NCBI RefSeq assembly: GCF_000955955.1
Contig: NZ_JYJG01000093.1
Span: 1 to 64,000 of the forward strand
Direction: 5' to 3'
From: Lentzea aerocolonigenes
Lineage (GTDB): Bacteria > Actinomycetota > Actinomycetes > Mycobacteriales > Pseudonocardiaceae
DNA length: 64,000 bases
A model generated the notes under the pieces. It saw only the letters and a list, made by a program, of their open reading frames with translations, was not told the DNA's origin and made no database searches. Made by a program: the position numbers and the translations under genes. Each line of letters opens with the position of its first letter. Positions within the stretch are counted from its first letter, which is position 1. This document shows, piece after piece, positions 1 to 7,758 of the stretch.

Positions 1-122
1 GCGTACGCAACGGGACACGCTCAACGCAAAGCGACCACCCGGCAAAGCCGCGATTCGCACCCAACGGGACCGCCCAAACCAAGCCGCCCACCCACCCAAG
101 CCGCGAATCCAAGCCGCAAAAC

Positions 123-809
123 CTAAACCCCAGACACCCGCACCAACGGCGGATACAACACCGAAGCATCCCCCCGCCGAAACAGCGCAGCTGGCCGCCC
201 CCCATCCCGAACGGTCGTCTCCCCAGTAGCCACCAGCAACCCGTCCACCCCAGTCACCTTCCGATGAAAGTTCCGCGGATCCAACGAGACCCCCCAAACG
301 ATCTCGTAGACCCGCCGCAGCTCAGCCACCGTGAACTCGGCAGCACAGAACTCAGTCCCCAACGGCGTGTACTCCAGCTTGGCCCGAGCCCGCTCCACCC
401 CGTCCCCCAAAATCCGCGCATGATCGAACGCCAACGCGGAAACCTCCTCGACCGGCACCCAAGAGGCAGCGGCAGCATCAGTCCCAGCAACGGGAACCGG
501 CAGGTCAGGCGCCAACGCCAGGTACGCAACGGAAACAACCCTCATCCGCGGATCCCGCCGAGGCTCTCCGTACGTCCCCAGCTGCTCAAGATGCAGCCCG
601 GACACGCCTGTCTCCTCACGCAACTCCCGCACAGCCGCCGCATCCACCGACTCGGTGACCTGCACGAACCCCCCGGGCAACGCCCACCGCCCCCGATACG
701 GCGCCTCCCCTCGCCGAACCAGCAGCGCACACAGCGCGTCAGACCGCACGGTCAGCACCACCAGGTCGACCGTGACCGCGAAGGGAGGGAAATCACTTGG
801 CGAGTACAC
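123..809 (-). CDS. NrtR-like Nudix/winged-helix transcriptional regulator
   Basis: The N-terminal ~150 residues form a Nudix domain: a WALPGGFV stretch is followed by the helix containing AAVRELREETG, the core of the Nudix box. The last ~75 residues (AAEFTVAELRRVYEIVWG, then NFHRKV) resemble the winged-helix tail of NrtR-type regulators, which sense ADP-ribose-like ligands and control NAD metabolism genes. About 228 aa, typical for NrtR. I chose the GTG at 809 because a -10-like TATACT ends 7 nt upstream, implying a leaderless mRNA; the open frame extends further but only as antisense to the SPFH gene. It is divergent from an SPFH/NAD-kinase-like pair, which fits control of NAD-linked genes. 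Enzymatic Nudix activity cannot be excluded. Confidence 0.85.
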   Translation of the reverse strand: MYSPSDFPPFAVTVDLVVLTVRSDALCALLVRRGEAPYRGRWALPGGFVQVTESVDAAAVRELREETGVSGLHLEQLGTYGEPRRDPRMRVVSVAYLALAPDLPVPVAGTDAAAASWVPVEEVSALAFDHARILGDGVERARAKLEYTPLGTEFCAAEFTVAELRRVYEIVWGVSLDPRNFHRKVTGVDGLLVATGETTVRDGGRPAALFRRGDASVLYPPLVRVSGV

Positions 810-846
810 ACCGAGAAGTATAGGCTTATCGTCAGATCGACGACAA
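797..846. promoter_or_regulatory. Overlapping divergent promoters of the Nudix regulator and SPFH operon
   Basis: Rightward: TTGGCG at 797-802, a 16-nt spacer and TATAGG at 819-824. Leftward: TTGTCG (complement of 841-846), an 18-nt spacer and TATACT (complement of 817-822), 7 nt before the GTG at 809. The two -10 boxes share the same TATA core, so the promoters are mutually exclusive and one bound regulator could control both. The box matches are visible; activity is inferred. Confidence 0.5.
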
Positions 847-881
847 CAGACCCGAACGCCCCGACCAAGGAGGCAACACCC

Positions 882-1829
882 ATGGCCGACATCAGCAGGT
901 ACCCCGGACTCAGGCACCTCAGAGGAGCCCCGACCGTCCACATCAGACACATCCGCAAGGGCAAGCTGATCCACGAAGGCACCGGCCTGAGCTTCTGGTT
1001 CCGCCCCAGAACCGCAGTCCTGTCCGAAGTCCCGGTGGACGACCGCGAACTCCCCACCCTGTTCCACGCCCGCACCAAGGACTACCAGCAGGTGACGGTC
1101 CAGCTCACCGTCACCTACCGCTGCACCGACCCCGAGACCACGACAGCCAGGATCGACTTCTCGATCGACCCCGACACCGGGACGTGGCGCCAGGATCCGC
1201 TGAGCCAGGTGTCGAGCATGCTGACGGAGCGCGCCCAGCAGCTGGCCCTGAAGGTCCTCTCGACGCTGGACCTGGAGACCGCCCTGCGCGCCGGCGTGGA
1301 GCGAGTGAAGGAGTCCGTGAGCGCGAACCTCACAGCGGAGCACATCGGCCTGGACATCATCGACGTCCGCGTCGTGGCGATCCGGCCGGACTCCGACATG
1401 GAGAAGGCGCTGCAGACCACGATCCGCGAGAAGGTCCAGCAGGAGGCGGACAAGGCCACCTACGAACGCCGGGCGCTCGCGGTCGAACGGGAGCGGGCGA
1501 TCAGCGAGAACGAGCTGCAGAACCAGATCGAGCTGGCCAAGCGGGAAGAGCTGCTGGTCGTCCAAAAAGGAGCGAACGCTCTCAAGAAGGCCGAGGACCA
1601 CGCCAGGTCCAGCCGCATCTACGACGACACGAAGGCGGAGGGCATCCGCAAGCTCGCCGAGGCAGAGGCTGCGGGTGAGAAGGCACGTCTCGAGGCGTAC
1701 AAGGAGATTCCTCAGGGCACGCTGCTCGCGATGGCGGCCAAGGAGCTCGCCGGTCACCTGCCGGAGATCGGCAGCATCACCATCACGCCGGACATGCTCG
1801 CGCCGGTCCTGCGGAAGCTCGCGGAATGA
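882..1829 (+). CDS. SPFH/band 7 domain protein
   Basis: About 315 aa. Residues ~20-170 resemble an SPFH (stomatin/prohibitin/flotillin/HflK) domain, with the typical [11 protein letters not shown] and [16 protein letters not shown] strands and VDIRVVAI-like [11 protein letters not shown]. It is followed by a long charged helical region (~170-280, rich in [24 protein letters not shown]) that should form a coiled coil. Unlike most SPFH proteins there is no N-terminal membrane segment, so it is probably cytosolic or peripheral. The start has an AAGGAGG ribosome site 8 nt upstream (867-873). The stop overlaps the NAD-kinase-like start by 4 nt (ATGA), so the two are translationally coupled. The role is unknown; SPFH proteins usually form oligomeric scaffolds. 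Confidence 0.85.
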   Translation: MADISRYPGLRHLRGAPTVHIRHIRKGKLIHEGTGLSFWFRPRTAVLSEVPVDDRELPTLFHARTKDYQQVTVQLTVTYRCTDPETTTARIDFSIDPDTGTWRQDPLSQVSSMLTERAQQLALKVLSTLDLETALRAGVERVKESVSANLTAEHIGLDIIDVRVVAIRPDSDMEKALQTTIREKVQQEADKATYERRALAVERERAISENELQNQIELAKREELLVVQKGANALKKAEDHARSSRIYDDTKAEGIRKLAEAEAAGEKARLEAYKEIPQGTLLAMAAKELAGHLPEIGSITITPDMLAPVLRKLAE

Positions 1830-2677
1830 GCCTCGCCCCGCGAATTGTGCTGGTGCACCGGCGCACCGAGCTGACAGAGTTGCTGGCACGGCATGGCACA
1901 CGAGGCCAGGTCGAGTTCTTCCTGAAGTCCCGCAACAGAACTCTCACAGAGGTGGTGGATCGTGACGAGCAGGCCCGGAGGGCGCTGGGAAAGGTCAGCG
2001 CCGCCATCCCGCTGGACTGGCGCCGTGGCGTGGTCGAGAGGGAAGACCTGTCGCGGTTCCTGTTCGCGCCCGAGGACGTAGTCGTCATCGTCGGGCAGGA
2101 CGGGCTGGTCGCCAACGTCGCCAAGTACCTCGACGGCCAGCCCGTGATCGGCATCAACCCGGACGAAGGCGTGCTCGCCAAGCACGCGCCGGAAGACGCG
2201 GAAGAACTCCTGCACGGCACCGAGAACACCGAAGACCGCACGATGGTCGAGGCCAGGTCGGACGACGGCCAGACCCTATACGCGCTCAACGAGATCTACG
2301 TCGGCCACCCGAGCCACCAGACCAGCCGGTACCGCATCGAGAACGAACGCCAGGCGTCGTCCGGCATCCTCGTCGGCAGCGGCACCGGAGCGACGGGCTG
2401 GTGCTCGAGTGCCCACCGCGAACGGAAAAGCCCGATCCGCCTCCCCGAACCGACCGAGCCGAGACTCGTCTGGTTCGTGAGAGAAGCATGGCCGTCGCCG
2501 AGCACCGGCATCGAGCACACCGAAGGCGAGCTCACCGACGATCCACTCCACATCGACGTGGAATCCGACGGGCTGGTGGCGTTCGGCGACGGCATCGAGA
2601 GCGACGCGCTACGCCTCGGCTGGGGTCAGCGGCTGAGCGTCGGGCTCGCCGCTCGCCGGCTCCACCTGGTGCGCTGA
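1826..2677 (+). CDS. NAD(+)/NADH kinase-like protein with altered motif
   Basis: 283 aa with the order of NAD kinase motifs: [16 protein letters not shown] where the family has GGDGT, INPDEG where it has a substrate-loop NxxxxG, a conserved LNEIYVG, and GSGTGATGW matching the later TPTGST loop. The catalytic Asp is kept (GQDGL) but the neighbouring Gly and Thr of GGDGT are replaced by Gln and Leu. It may therefore be a diverged kinase or a nucleotide-binding sensor. Coupled to the SPFH gene by a 4-nt overlap, and adjacent to an NrtR-like regulator, which supports an NAD-related role. Its 3' end overlaps the converging MFS gene by 69 bp. Confidence 0.75.
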   Translation: MSLAPRIVLVHRRTELTELLARHGTRGQVEFFLKSRNRTLTEVVDRDEQARRALGKVSAAIPLDWRRGVVEREDLSRFLFAPEDVVVIVGQDGLVANVAKYLDGQPVIGINPDEGVLAKHAPEDAEELLHGTENTEDRTMVEARSDDGQTLYALNEIYVGHPSHQTSRYRIENERQASSGILVGSGTGATGWCSSAHRERKSPIRLPEPTEPRLVWFVREAWPSPSTGIEHTEGELTDDPLHIDVESDGLVAFGDGIESDALRLGWGQRLSVGLAARRLHLVR

Positions 2678-3886
2678 ACCGATCACCAGCAAGCACACGC
2701 CGGACAACACCGCACCAAGAATCAGGTACAGCGCGATCGCCCAGGTTCCCGTGCGCAGCAACGACTGTGCGACCAGCGGTGCCAGGCCGCCACCGAGCAC
2801 AGCACCGAGCTGGAAGCTCAGCGCCACCCCGGAATACCGCACCCGAGTCCGGAAGAGCTCGGCGAAGTAGGCAGCGGACGGACCGAACAACGCCGCGGAG
2901 CCCACGAAGCCGAGCACCATCGCGAACGTGAACCAGCCCGCGTCCGTGAGCCAGAACAACGGGAACGCGAACGCGGCCTGGAAGATCGCGCCACCGAACA
3001 TCACCGGCAGGCGGCCGACGCGATCGGACAGCCAGGCGAACGCAGGCACCGCGATCACCTGCGCGAACGAGCCCACGACAGTGGCCACCAGCAGGTCGTC
3101 CGCGGAGATCTTCAACGCCGTGCGACCGTAACCGATCATGAACACGCTCAGCACGTAGATGAAGATCGTGAAGCCCAGGTTCACACCCGCGCCCAGCAAC
3201 ACGACGCGCCACCGGTCGCGCAGCACCTCGGCGATCGGCAGCCGCGACTTCTCCACGGCGGCGAACCGCGGCGATTCGGTCAGCCGCAACCGGATGTAGA
3301 GGCCGATCCCGACCAGCACGACCGAGAACAGGAACGGCAACCGCCAGCCCCAGGACAGAAACGACGCACCAGAAGCCTTCGAGGACAGGTACATCGCCAG
3401 GTTCGCCAGCACGAGACCGACTGGCGACCCGATGAACACCCAGCTGCCGTACCAGCCCCAACGGCCTGGTGGCGCGTGCTCGACGGCCATCAGTGACGCG
3501 CCGCCCTGTTCACCGCCCATGAAGAAGCCCTGCACGATCCGCAGCAGAACCAGCAACAGTGGCGCGAGGATGCCCACCTGCGCGTAAGTCGGCAGCAACC
3601 CGATCGCAGCCGTCGACAGGCCCGTGACGGACAGCGTCACCACGAGCATCGCGCGCCGGCCTATCCGGTCGCCGAGGTGCCCGATCACCGCGCCGCCCAA
3701 CGGTCGTGCGAGGAAGCCCGCGCCGAACGTCGCGAACGCCAGCAGCACGGCGACGCGCGAGTCGAACTGCGGGAAGAAGATCTTGTCGAACACCAGCGCC
3801 GAGGCAGTGCCGTAGAGCAGGAAGTCGTACAGCTCGATCGTGTTACCGACCGCGGATGCCACAGCTACTTTGCGTACCCCCGTCAT
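2609..3886 (-). CDS. MFS transporter, metabolite:H+ symporter (ShiA/ProP-like)
   Basis: 425 aa with about 12 hydrophobic segments. The opening [21 protein letters not shown], the loop HLGDRIGRR between helices 2 and 3, and [11 protein letters not shown] are signatures of the metabolite:H+ symporter branch (ShiA, ProP, KgtP). The substrate is probably a small organic acid, osmolyte or shikimate-like compound, but it cannot be read from sequence. It is monocistronic and divergent from the secreted esterase. Its last 23 codons overlap the end of the NAD-kinase-like gene on the other strand. Confidence 0.85.
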   Translation of the reverse strand: MTGVRKVAVASAVGNTIELYDFLLYGTASALVFDKIFFPQFDSRVAVLLAFATFGAGFLARPLGGAVIGHLGDRIGRRAMLVVTLSVTGLSTAAIGLLPTYAQVGILAPLLLVLLRIVQGFFMGGEQGGASLMAVEHAPPGRWGWYGSWVFIGSPVGLVLANLAMYLSSKASGASFLSWGWRLPFLFSVVLVGIGLYIRLRLTESPRFAAVEKSRLPIAEVLRDRWRVVLLGAGVNLGFTIFIYVLSVFMIGYGRTALKISADDLLVATVVGSFAQVIAVPAFAWLSDRVGRLPVMFGGAIFQAAFAFPLFWLTDAGWFTFAMVLGFVGSAALFGPSAAYFAELFRTRVRYSGVALSFQLGAVLGGGLAPLVAQSLLRTGTWAIALYLILGAVLSGVCLLVIGSAHQVEPASGEPDAQPLTPAEA

Positions 3887-3973
3887 CGTTCCAGCCTGGT
3901 CGAGGGATTGACACTGCGCAATGGTCCGGTCACCCTTCGTCCTACGTTCCTACTCTTCAGTAACGAGGTAGCA

Positions 3974-4843
3974 ATGACGCGCCGAGTGACTGTTGTTTCC
4001 CTGCTCACCGCCCTGATCGCGGCTCTTTTCGTCCCCTCCGCCACGGCCGCGCCGAAGTACCGGAACTACGTCTCACTCGGAGATTCGTTCGTCTCCGGAC
4101 CGTTCATCCCGCTGCAGCGCCTCGATCCGCTCAGCTGCTTCAAATCGACCCAGAACTACCCATCGGTCGTCGCCCGCAGGCTCGGGATCGCCAACTTCAC
4201 CGACATCTCCTGCGGCGGCGCGCAGACCAAGGACATGGCCGGCGTCCAGTCCGGGATTCCTGGCCAGTCCGTGCCGCAGTTCTCCGCCCTGAAAGCGGAC
4301 ACCGACCTCGTCACGGTGTCCATCGGCGGCAACGACATCGGCTTCATGGACATCATCCTGACCTGCGCCGGCAAGAGCCTGCTCGACCCGAACGGCGCAC
4401 CTTGCAAGGCCAACTACGGCGACTCGCTCGCCGCACGCGTCAACGCCACCGCCGCCAAGGTGGCCGACGTCCTCAACGGCATCAAGCAGCGCTCCCCGAA
4501 CGCCAAGGTCGTCGTGGTCGGCTACCTGCGGATCCTGCCGCCGTCCGGTGGGTGCTGGCCGATCGTGCCCATCTCGAAGGGCGACGTGCCGTATCTCGAC
4601 AACGTGCAGAAGCAGCTCAACGGAATGCTCGGCGCCCAAGCCCACGCCGCCGGCGCCACTTTCGTGAACCCCTACGACATCAGTCTTGGTCGCGACACGT
4701 GTGCGGCGCCGTGGGACAAGTGGGTCGAAGGCATCATTCCCACGAGCCTCGCGTTCCCAGTTCACCCGAATGCCAATGGCATGGCTGCGGTGGGTGAGCA
4801 GGTCGCCGCCGCACTCGCCGGGACGGAACTCGCAGGCGTCTAG
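3974..4843 (+). CDS. Secreted SGNH/GDSL-type esterase
   Basis: 289 aa with a Sec signal peptide (MTRRVTVVSLLTALIAALF, cleavage near ATAAP). SGNH blocks are visible: YVSLGDSF (nucleophile Ser), a conserved Gly in SCGGAQT, GGNDIGF (Asn) and FPVHPNANG (His). Six Cys in the mature part suggest three disulfides, as in the Streptomyces extracellular SGNH lipases. I chose ATG 3974 because it gives the signal peptide directly and has a GAGG ribosome site ~7 nt upstream; the open frame extends 99 codons further upstream without support. Likely an extracellular lipase or carboxylesterase; substrate unknown. Confidence 0.9.
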   Translation: MTRRVTVVSLLTALIAALFVPSATAAPKYRNYVSLGDSFVSGPFIPLQRLDPLSCFKSTQNYPSVVARRLGIANFTDISCGGAQTKDMAGVQSGIPGQSVPQFSALKADTDLVTVSIGGNDIGFMDIILTCAGKSLLDPNGAPCKANYGDSLAARVNATAAKVADVLNGIKQRSPNAKVVVVGYLRILPPSGGCWPIVPISKGDVPYLDNVQKQLNGMLGAQAHAAGATFVNPYDISLGRDTCAAPWDKWVEGIIPTSLAFPVHPNANGMAAVGEQVAAALAGTELAGV

Positions 4844-4901
4844 TTGCACGCACTTTCGGCGGTTTACACGATCTGGTGTTACCGCTCAGTTGATTGGAAT
4901 T

Positions 4902-4945
4902 CCGGGTCCTTGCCGCGCCAGAGTGTTGGCATGGCAAGGACCCGG
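4902..4945. promoter_or_regulatory. 13-bp perfect inverted repeat spanning the subtilisin-inhibitor start codon
   Basis: CCGGGTCCTTGCC at 4902-4914 is the exact reverse complement of GGCAAGGACCCGG at 4933-4945. The arms flank an 18-nt loop that contains the region where a ribosome site should be and the first two bases of the ATG at 4931. In mRNA this would be a stable stem directly over the initiation region; in DNA it could be an operator. Confidence 0.6.
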
Positions 4946-5326
4946 CTTCTGTTCACCTGCCTCGCGCTCGCCGCGCCGCTCGTCCCCACAACGGCCGCGG
5001 CGGCACCCCTGGCAGCGCCCCTCCTCCCCGCATCCGGCCTGGTGCTGTCGGTGCAACCGGAGATGGGCACGCTCAGCACCACGCAGTTGTCCTGCGAACC
5101 CGCGGGCGGACTGCACAAGCACGCCAAGGAGGCGTGCGCCCAGCTCATGCCCGTCGAGGGTGACTTCCGCAAGCTGGAGGACACCGGCGCGATGTGCACG
5201 ATGGAGCTGAACCCGACCAAGGCGACGTTGCGCGGCAAGTGGCGCAACAAGAAGGTCGACTTCCAGCAGGTCTACTCGAACCCGTGCGTCGTGCGCGCGT
5301 TCACCGGCAAGGTCTTCGACTTCTGA
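4931..5326 (+). CDS. Secreted subtilisin inhibitor-like protein (SSI family)
   Basis: 131 aa with a Sec signal (RTRLLFTCLALAAPLVPTTAAAAP), then a ~105-residue domain matching Streptomyces subtilisin inhibitor (MEROPS I16): an LVLSV start, four Cys (SCEP, ACAQ, MCTME, PCVV) in the SSI pattern, and the C-terminal YSNPC..RAFTGKVFDF. The reactive-site loop should be near the second/third Cys (DTGAMCTME). It would act outside the cell against subtilases; two secreted S8 proteases are encoded at 38.3 and 40.6 kb. No clear ribosome site is seen; the start lies inside a strong inverted repeat. A perfect terminator follows. Confidence 0.9.
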   Translation: MARTRLLFTCLALAAPLVPTTAAAAPLAAPLLPASGLVLSVQPEMGTLSTTQLSCEPAGGLHKHAKEACAQLMPVEGDFRKLEDTGAMCTMELNPTKATLRGKWRNKKVDFQQVYSNPCVVRAFTGKVFDF

Positions 5327-5334
5327 GACCGCGT

Positions 5335-5377
5335 CACCGGTGTTCCAGCGCACCGCCGTCGCGCTGGAACACCGGTG
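5335..5377. terminator. Bidirectional terminator hairpin
   Basis: A perfect 17-bp stem (5335-5351 with 5361-5377) and 9-nt loop between the convergent ends of the inhibitor gene and the GH95 gene. It is followed on the + strand by GCGTTTC, so the U-tract is weak. Confidence 0.8.
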
Positions 5378-5383
5378 GCGTTT

Positions 5384-7651
5384 CTAACCGGGCAAACCCC
5401 ACGACGGCACCGGAGCACCGATCACCGGGCCGACCTTCAGGTCTGGCTCATCACCGCTGCGGTGGATGACGGCTTCCTCACCGCGCCGCAGTTCGATCCG
5501 CAGATCTCCGTTGGGCAGCACCGAAAAACGCTTCGGCCGCCCCCATCGATCCCGCACGACCGGGTCCTTGATGTCCGTGCGCACAACGCAAGGTGCACCG
5601 GCCTCACTCCGCAGCTTGATCCACCGCGTCGCGCCCTTCTGCCGTGAAGCGGAGAGCAGGAACGCGCCCTGCGTACGGAAGTTGTCCAGCGAGATCTCCG
5701 GCCACGGCACCGCCGGGAACACCCGGATCACGCCACCCCAGCTCTGACAGAGCATGTCGTACATGGACTGCACGGCGCTCAACGGCGTTTCGATGACCGG
5801 ACCCGACTCCTGGTACATCGTGTTCGGCTTGATGTACCGGCGCATCAGCTCACCGAGGTAGAAGTCCGCCTTGTCACCGCGCAACATCTGCGCCGAGATC
5901 GACGCCGCACCCGTGAACGTGTAGCCCTGCAACGCGCCTTCGAAGCTGATCCAGTGGTTCAGCGAAGTCTCGATGACCTGGCGCTGCGCCGGATCCTCCC
6001 AGGTGACCTCGTACAGCGGATAGATCTGCAGCATGTGCGAGTAGTGCCGGTGCGACTTCGCGAACGGCACCCCCGCACCGATCATGTACCCGTTCGCGTC
6101 CACCGGGTACGGCGTGAGGTTCGCCAGCGTGTCCTGCCACTTCGGGATCAGCGGATCGTTGACGCGCAACGACTTCGCGGACTCCAGCAGCGTCTTGCAG
6201 CCCCACCGGATCAGCGCGAGGTCGTAGTTCGTGTCCGGCGAGTTGACGCCGTACTCGGGCGAGAACGTGATCGGCAGGTGCCACTTGCCGTCCGCACCCT
6301 TGGTCAGGAAGTGGAAGTAGTAGTTGATGGCCCTGCGCAGCAACGGGAACAGCACTCCCCGCAGGATCCGCTCGTCCATCGTGTGCCGGTACGTGAGCCA
6401 GACGTTGTGCATCGTCCAGGTCAGGTTGCCGACCTCCGGCGTCGGCACGTCCTTGCCGGGAATGCCCACGCCGTAACCGGAGTTTCCGATCCCGGCGCCG
6501 TTGTTCAGCACCGTGTCGGTCGTGCGCGGGATGCCGGCCGAGTCATGACGGTACTCGGCCGGCACCTGTTCGACGAGCACGTCCCGATACCTGTCGACCG
6601 AGTACGTGACGGCGTCGAAGTCGACGTGGTTGGAGCCGTGGATCAGCCAGTACTCCAGCTGCACGTTGAGGTTCCACCACGTGTTGGGCCACGGCGTGTT
6701 CTCGAGCCACGGCCCGCAGGTCGCGATGGCCGGTGCTTCCTTCCGTGCCGCGGACGCGAACTTGTAGAGCTGGATCCAGTAGAACGCCTGCAGCTTCTTG
6801 TCCGGAATGGACAGGAAGCTCCTGCGGTAGAAGTCGTGCCACCACAACCTGTGGTCGACGGCGAGGCCTTCGATCGAGCCGCACCGGACGTTGGTGATCG
6901 CCTTGCGCACGGCGGTTTTCGTCGGATGAGACCACGCGACGCTGGTGAAGAGCGTGCGCCGAGTGCCACGGGTGCTCTCCCGCCACGCCGTCACGTGCTC
7001 GCCACCCGCGTTCAACGGCTGCACGGCCAGCTGCACGTCACCGGAGCTGGTCAGCTGCACGGGCGGGTTGTCGGTGAAGCCCGCGGGTGCCGGCTTGTTC
7101 CACTTCGGGTCGGTGCGCGGGCTGATCGCCTTGAGCGGGTGGAAGACCCACTTGAACGCGCGCTCGCCCTCGCTGGCCTGCACGTCGATGGCGTAGAGAT
7201 CGCGCTTGGTGTGGATGAACGCGCGGATCCTGAGACTGCCCGCGGCCGTGGTGATCGTGCCGGTCAACTCGGCGTTCCACAGGTCCATGCGCAGGTCGAC
7301 GCCCGTGATCGCGCCGACGGGTTCGAGCGTGAAATAGCCGATGGGCAGCCGGGCGAGGCCGAACAACGCCCCGAACTCCGGCCGGTGGTCCTGCACCTGG
7401 GAGTGCTGGACGTTGAATCTGACGGCGTTGGCGCCGGGCTCGGCGTAGATGCCGGACCCCAGGTAGCCGTTGCCGAGGTATGGGCCTTCGTACCAGGTCG
7501 TCGGCATCTTCTTCCAGATGAGATCCGATGACCCGATGAAGTCACGCCAGTTGAAGTCATCGCCCGCGGATGCGATGTCAGGGAGCAGCGCACTGCCCGC
7601 TACCCCGGCCAACGCGCCTCCGATCAGCGTGCGCCGGTTCAGTTCGACCAC
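5384..7651 (-). CDS. Secreted GH95-family alpha-L-fucosidase-like glycoside hydrolase
   Basis: About 755 aa. A twin-arginine-like signal (NRRTLIGGALAGVAGSALL) opens the protein, then an N-terminal beta domain, and a helical (alpha/alpha)6 barrel region with family-like motifs (WYEGPYLGNGYLGSGIYAEP; WLENTPWPNTWWNLNVQLEYW; FSPEYG; YPLYEVTW). These are seen in GH95 and related GH65-type clans, which release fucose or galactose from oligosaccharides. A GTG at 7666 is also possible, but the GTG at 7651 has GAGG 9 nt upstream. Expected location extracellular via Tat. It may cooperate with the GH29 fucosidase at 17.1 kb. Exact sugar specificity is inferred. Confidence 0.78.
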   Translation of the reverse strand: MVELNRRTLIGGALAGVAGSALLPDIASAGDDFNWRDFIGSSDLIWKKMPTTWYEGPYLGNGYLGSGIYAEPGANAVRFNVQHSQVQDHRPEFGALFGLARLPIGYFTLEPVGAITGVDLRMDLWNAELTGTITTAAGSLRIRAFIHTKRDLYAIDVQASEGERAFKWVFHPLKAISPRTDPKWNKPAPAGFTDNPPVQLTSSGDVQLAVQPLNAGGEHVTAWRESTRGTRRTLFTSVAWSHPTKTAVRKAITNVRCGSIEGLAVDHRLWWHDFYRRSFLSIPDKKLQAFYWIQLYKFASAARKEAPAIATCGPWLENTPWPNTWWNLNVQLEYWLIHGSNHVDFDAVTYSVDRYRDVLVEQVPAEYRHDSAGIPRTTDTVLNNGAGIGNSGYGVGIPGKDVPTPEVGNLTWTMHNVWLTYRHTMDERILRGVLFPLLRRAINYYFHFLTKGADGKWHLPITFSPEYGVNSPDTNYDLALIRWGCKTLLESAKSLRVNDPLIPKWQDTLANLTPYPVDANGYMIGAGVPFAKSHRHYSHMLQIYPLYEVTWEDPAQRQVIETSLNHWISFEGALQGYTFTGAASISAQMLRGDKADFYLGELMRRYIKPNTMYQESGPVIETPLSAVQSMYDMLCQSWGGVIRVFPAVPWPEISLDNFRTQGAFLLSASRQKGATRWIKLRSEAGAPCVVRTDIKDPVVRDRWGRPKRFSVLPNGDLRIELRRGEEAVIHRSGDEPDLKVGPVIGAPVPSWGLPG

Positions 7652-7758
7652 TTTCGGGCACCTCACTTCGATGTGCGGTCAGGTCCACGCGGGCGGCGAT
7701 TCATCGGATCTTTCGTGAGAGCCCAGCCAGAGTCAAGAGGCGTAATTAGGCTTCGATC

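Noticed and set aside
36..122. Short AAGCCGC repeats at the left edge
   Set aside because: Irregular and low-complexity, only a few copies; no support for a functional repeat.
810..1901. N-terminal extension of the Nudix regulator on the minus strand
   Set aside because: It lies fully antisense to the SPFH gene. A -10 box 7 nt before GTG 809 gives a better start and the family length.
3908..3937. TTGACA at 3908-3913 as a promoter of the SGNH esterase
   Set aside because: No acceptable -10 hexamer is found at 16-19 nt spacing, so it was left out of the features.
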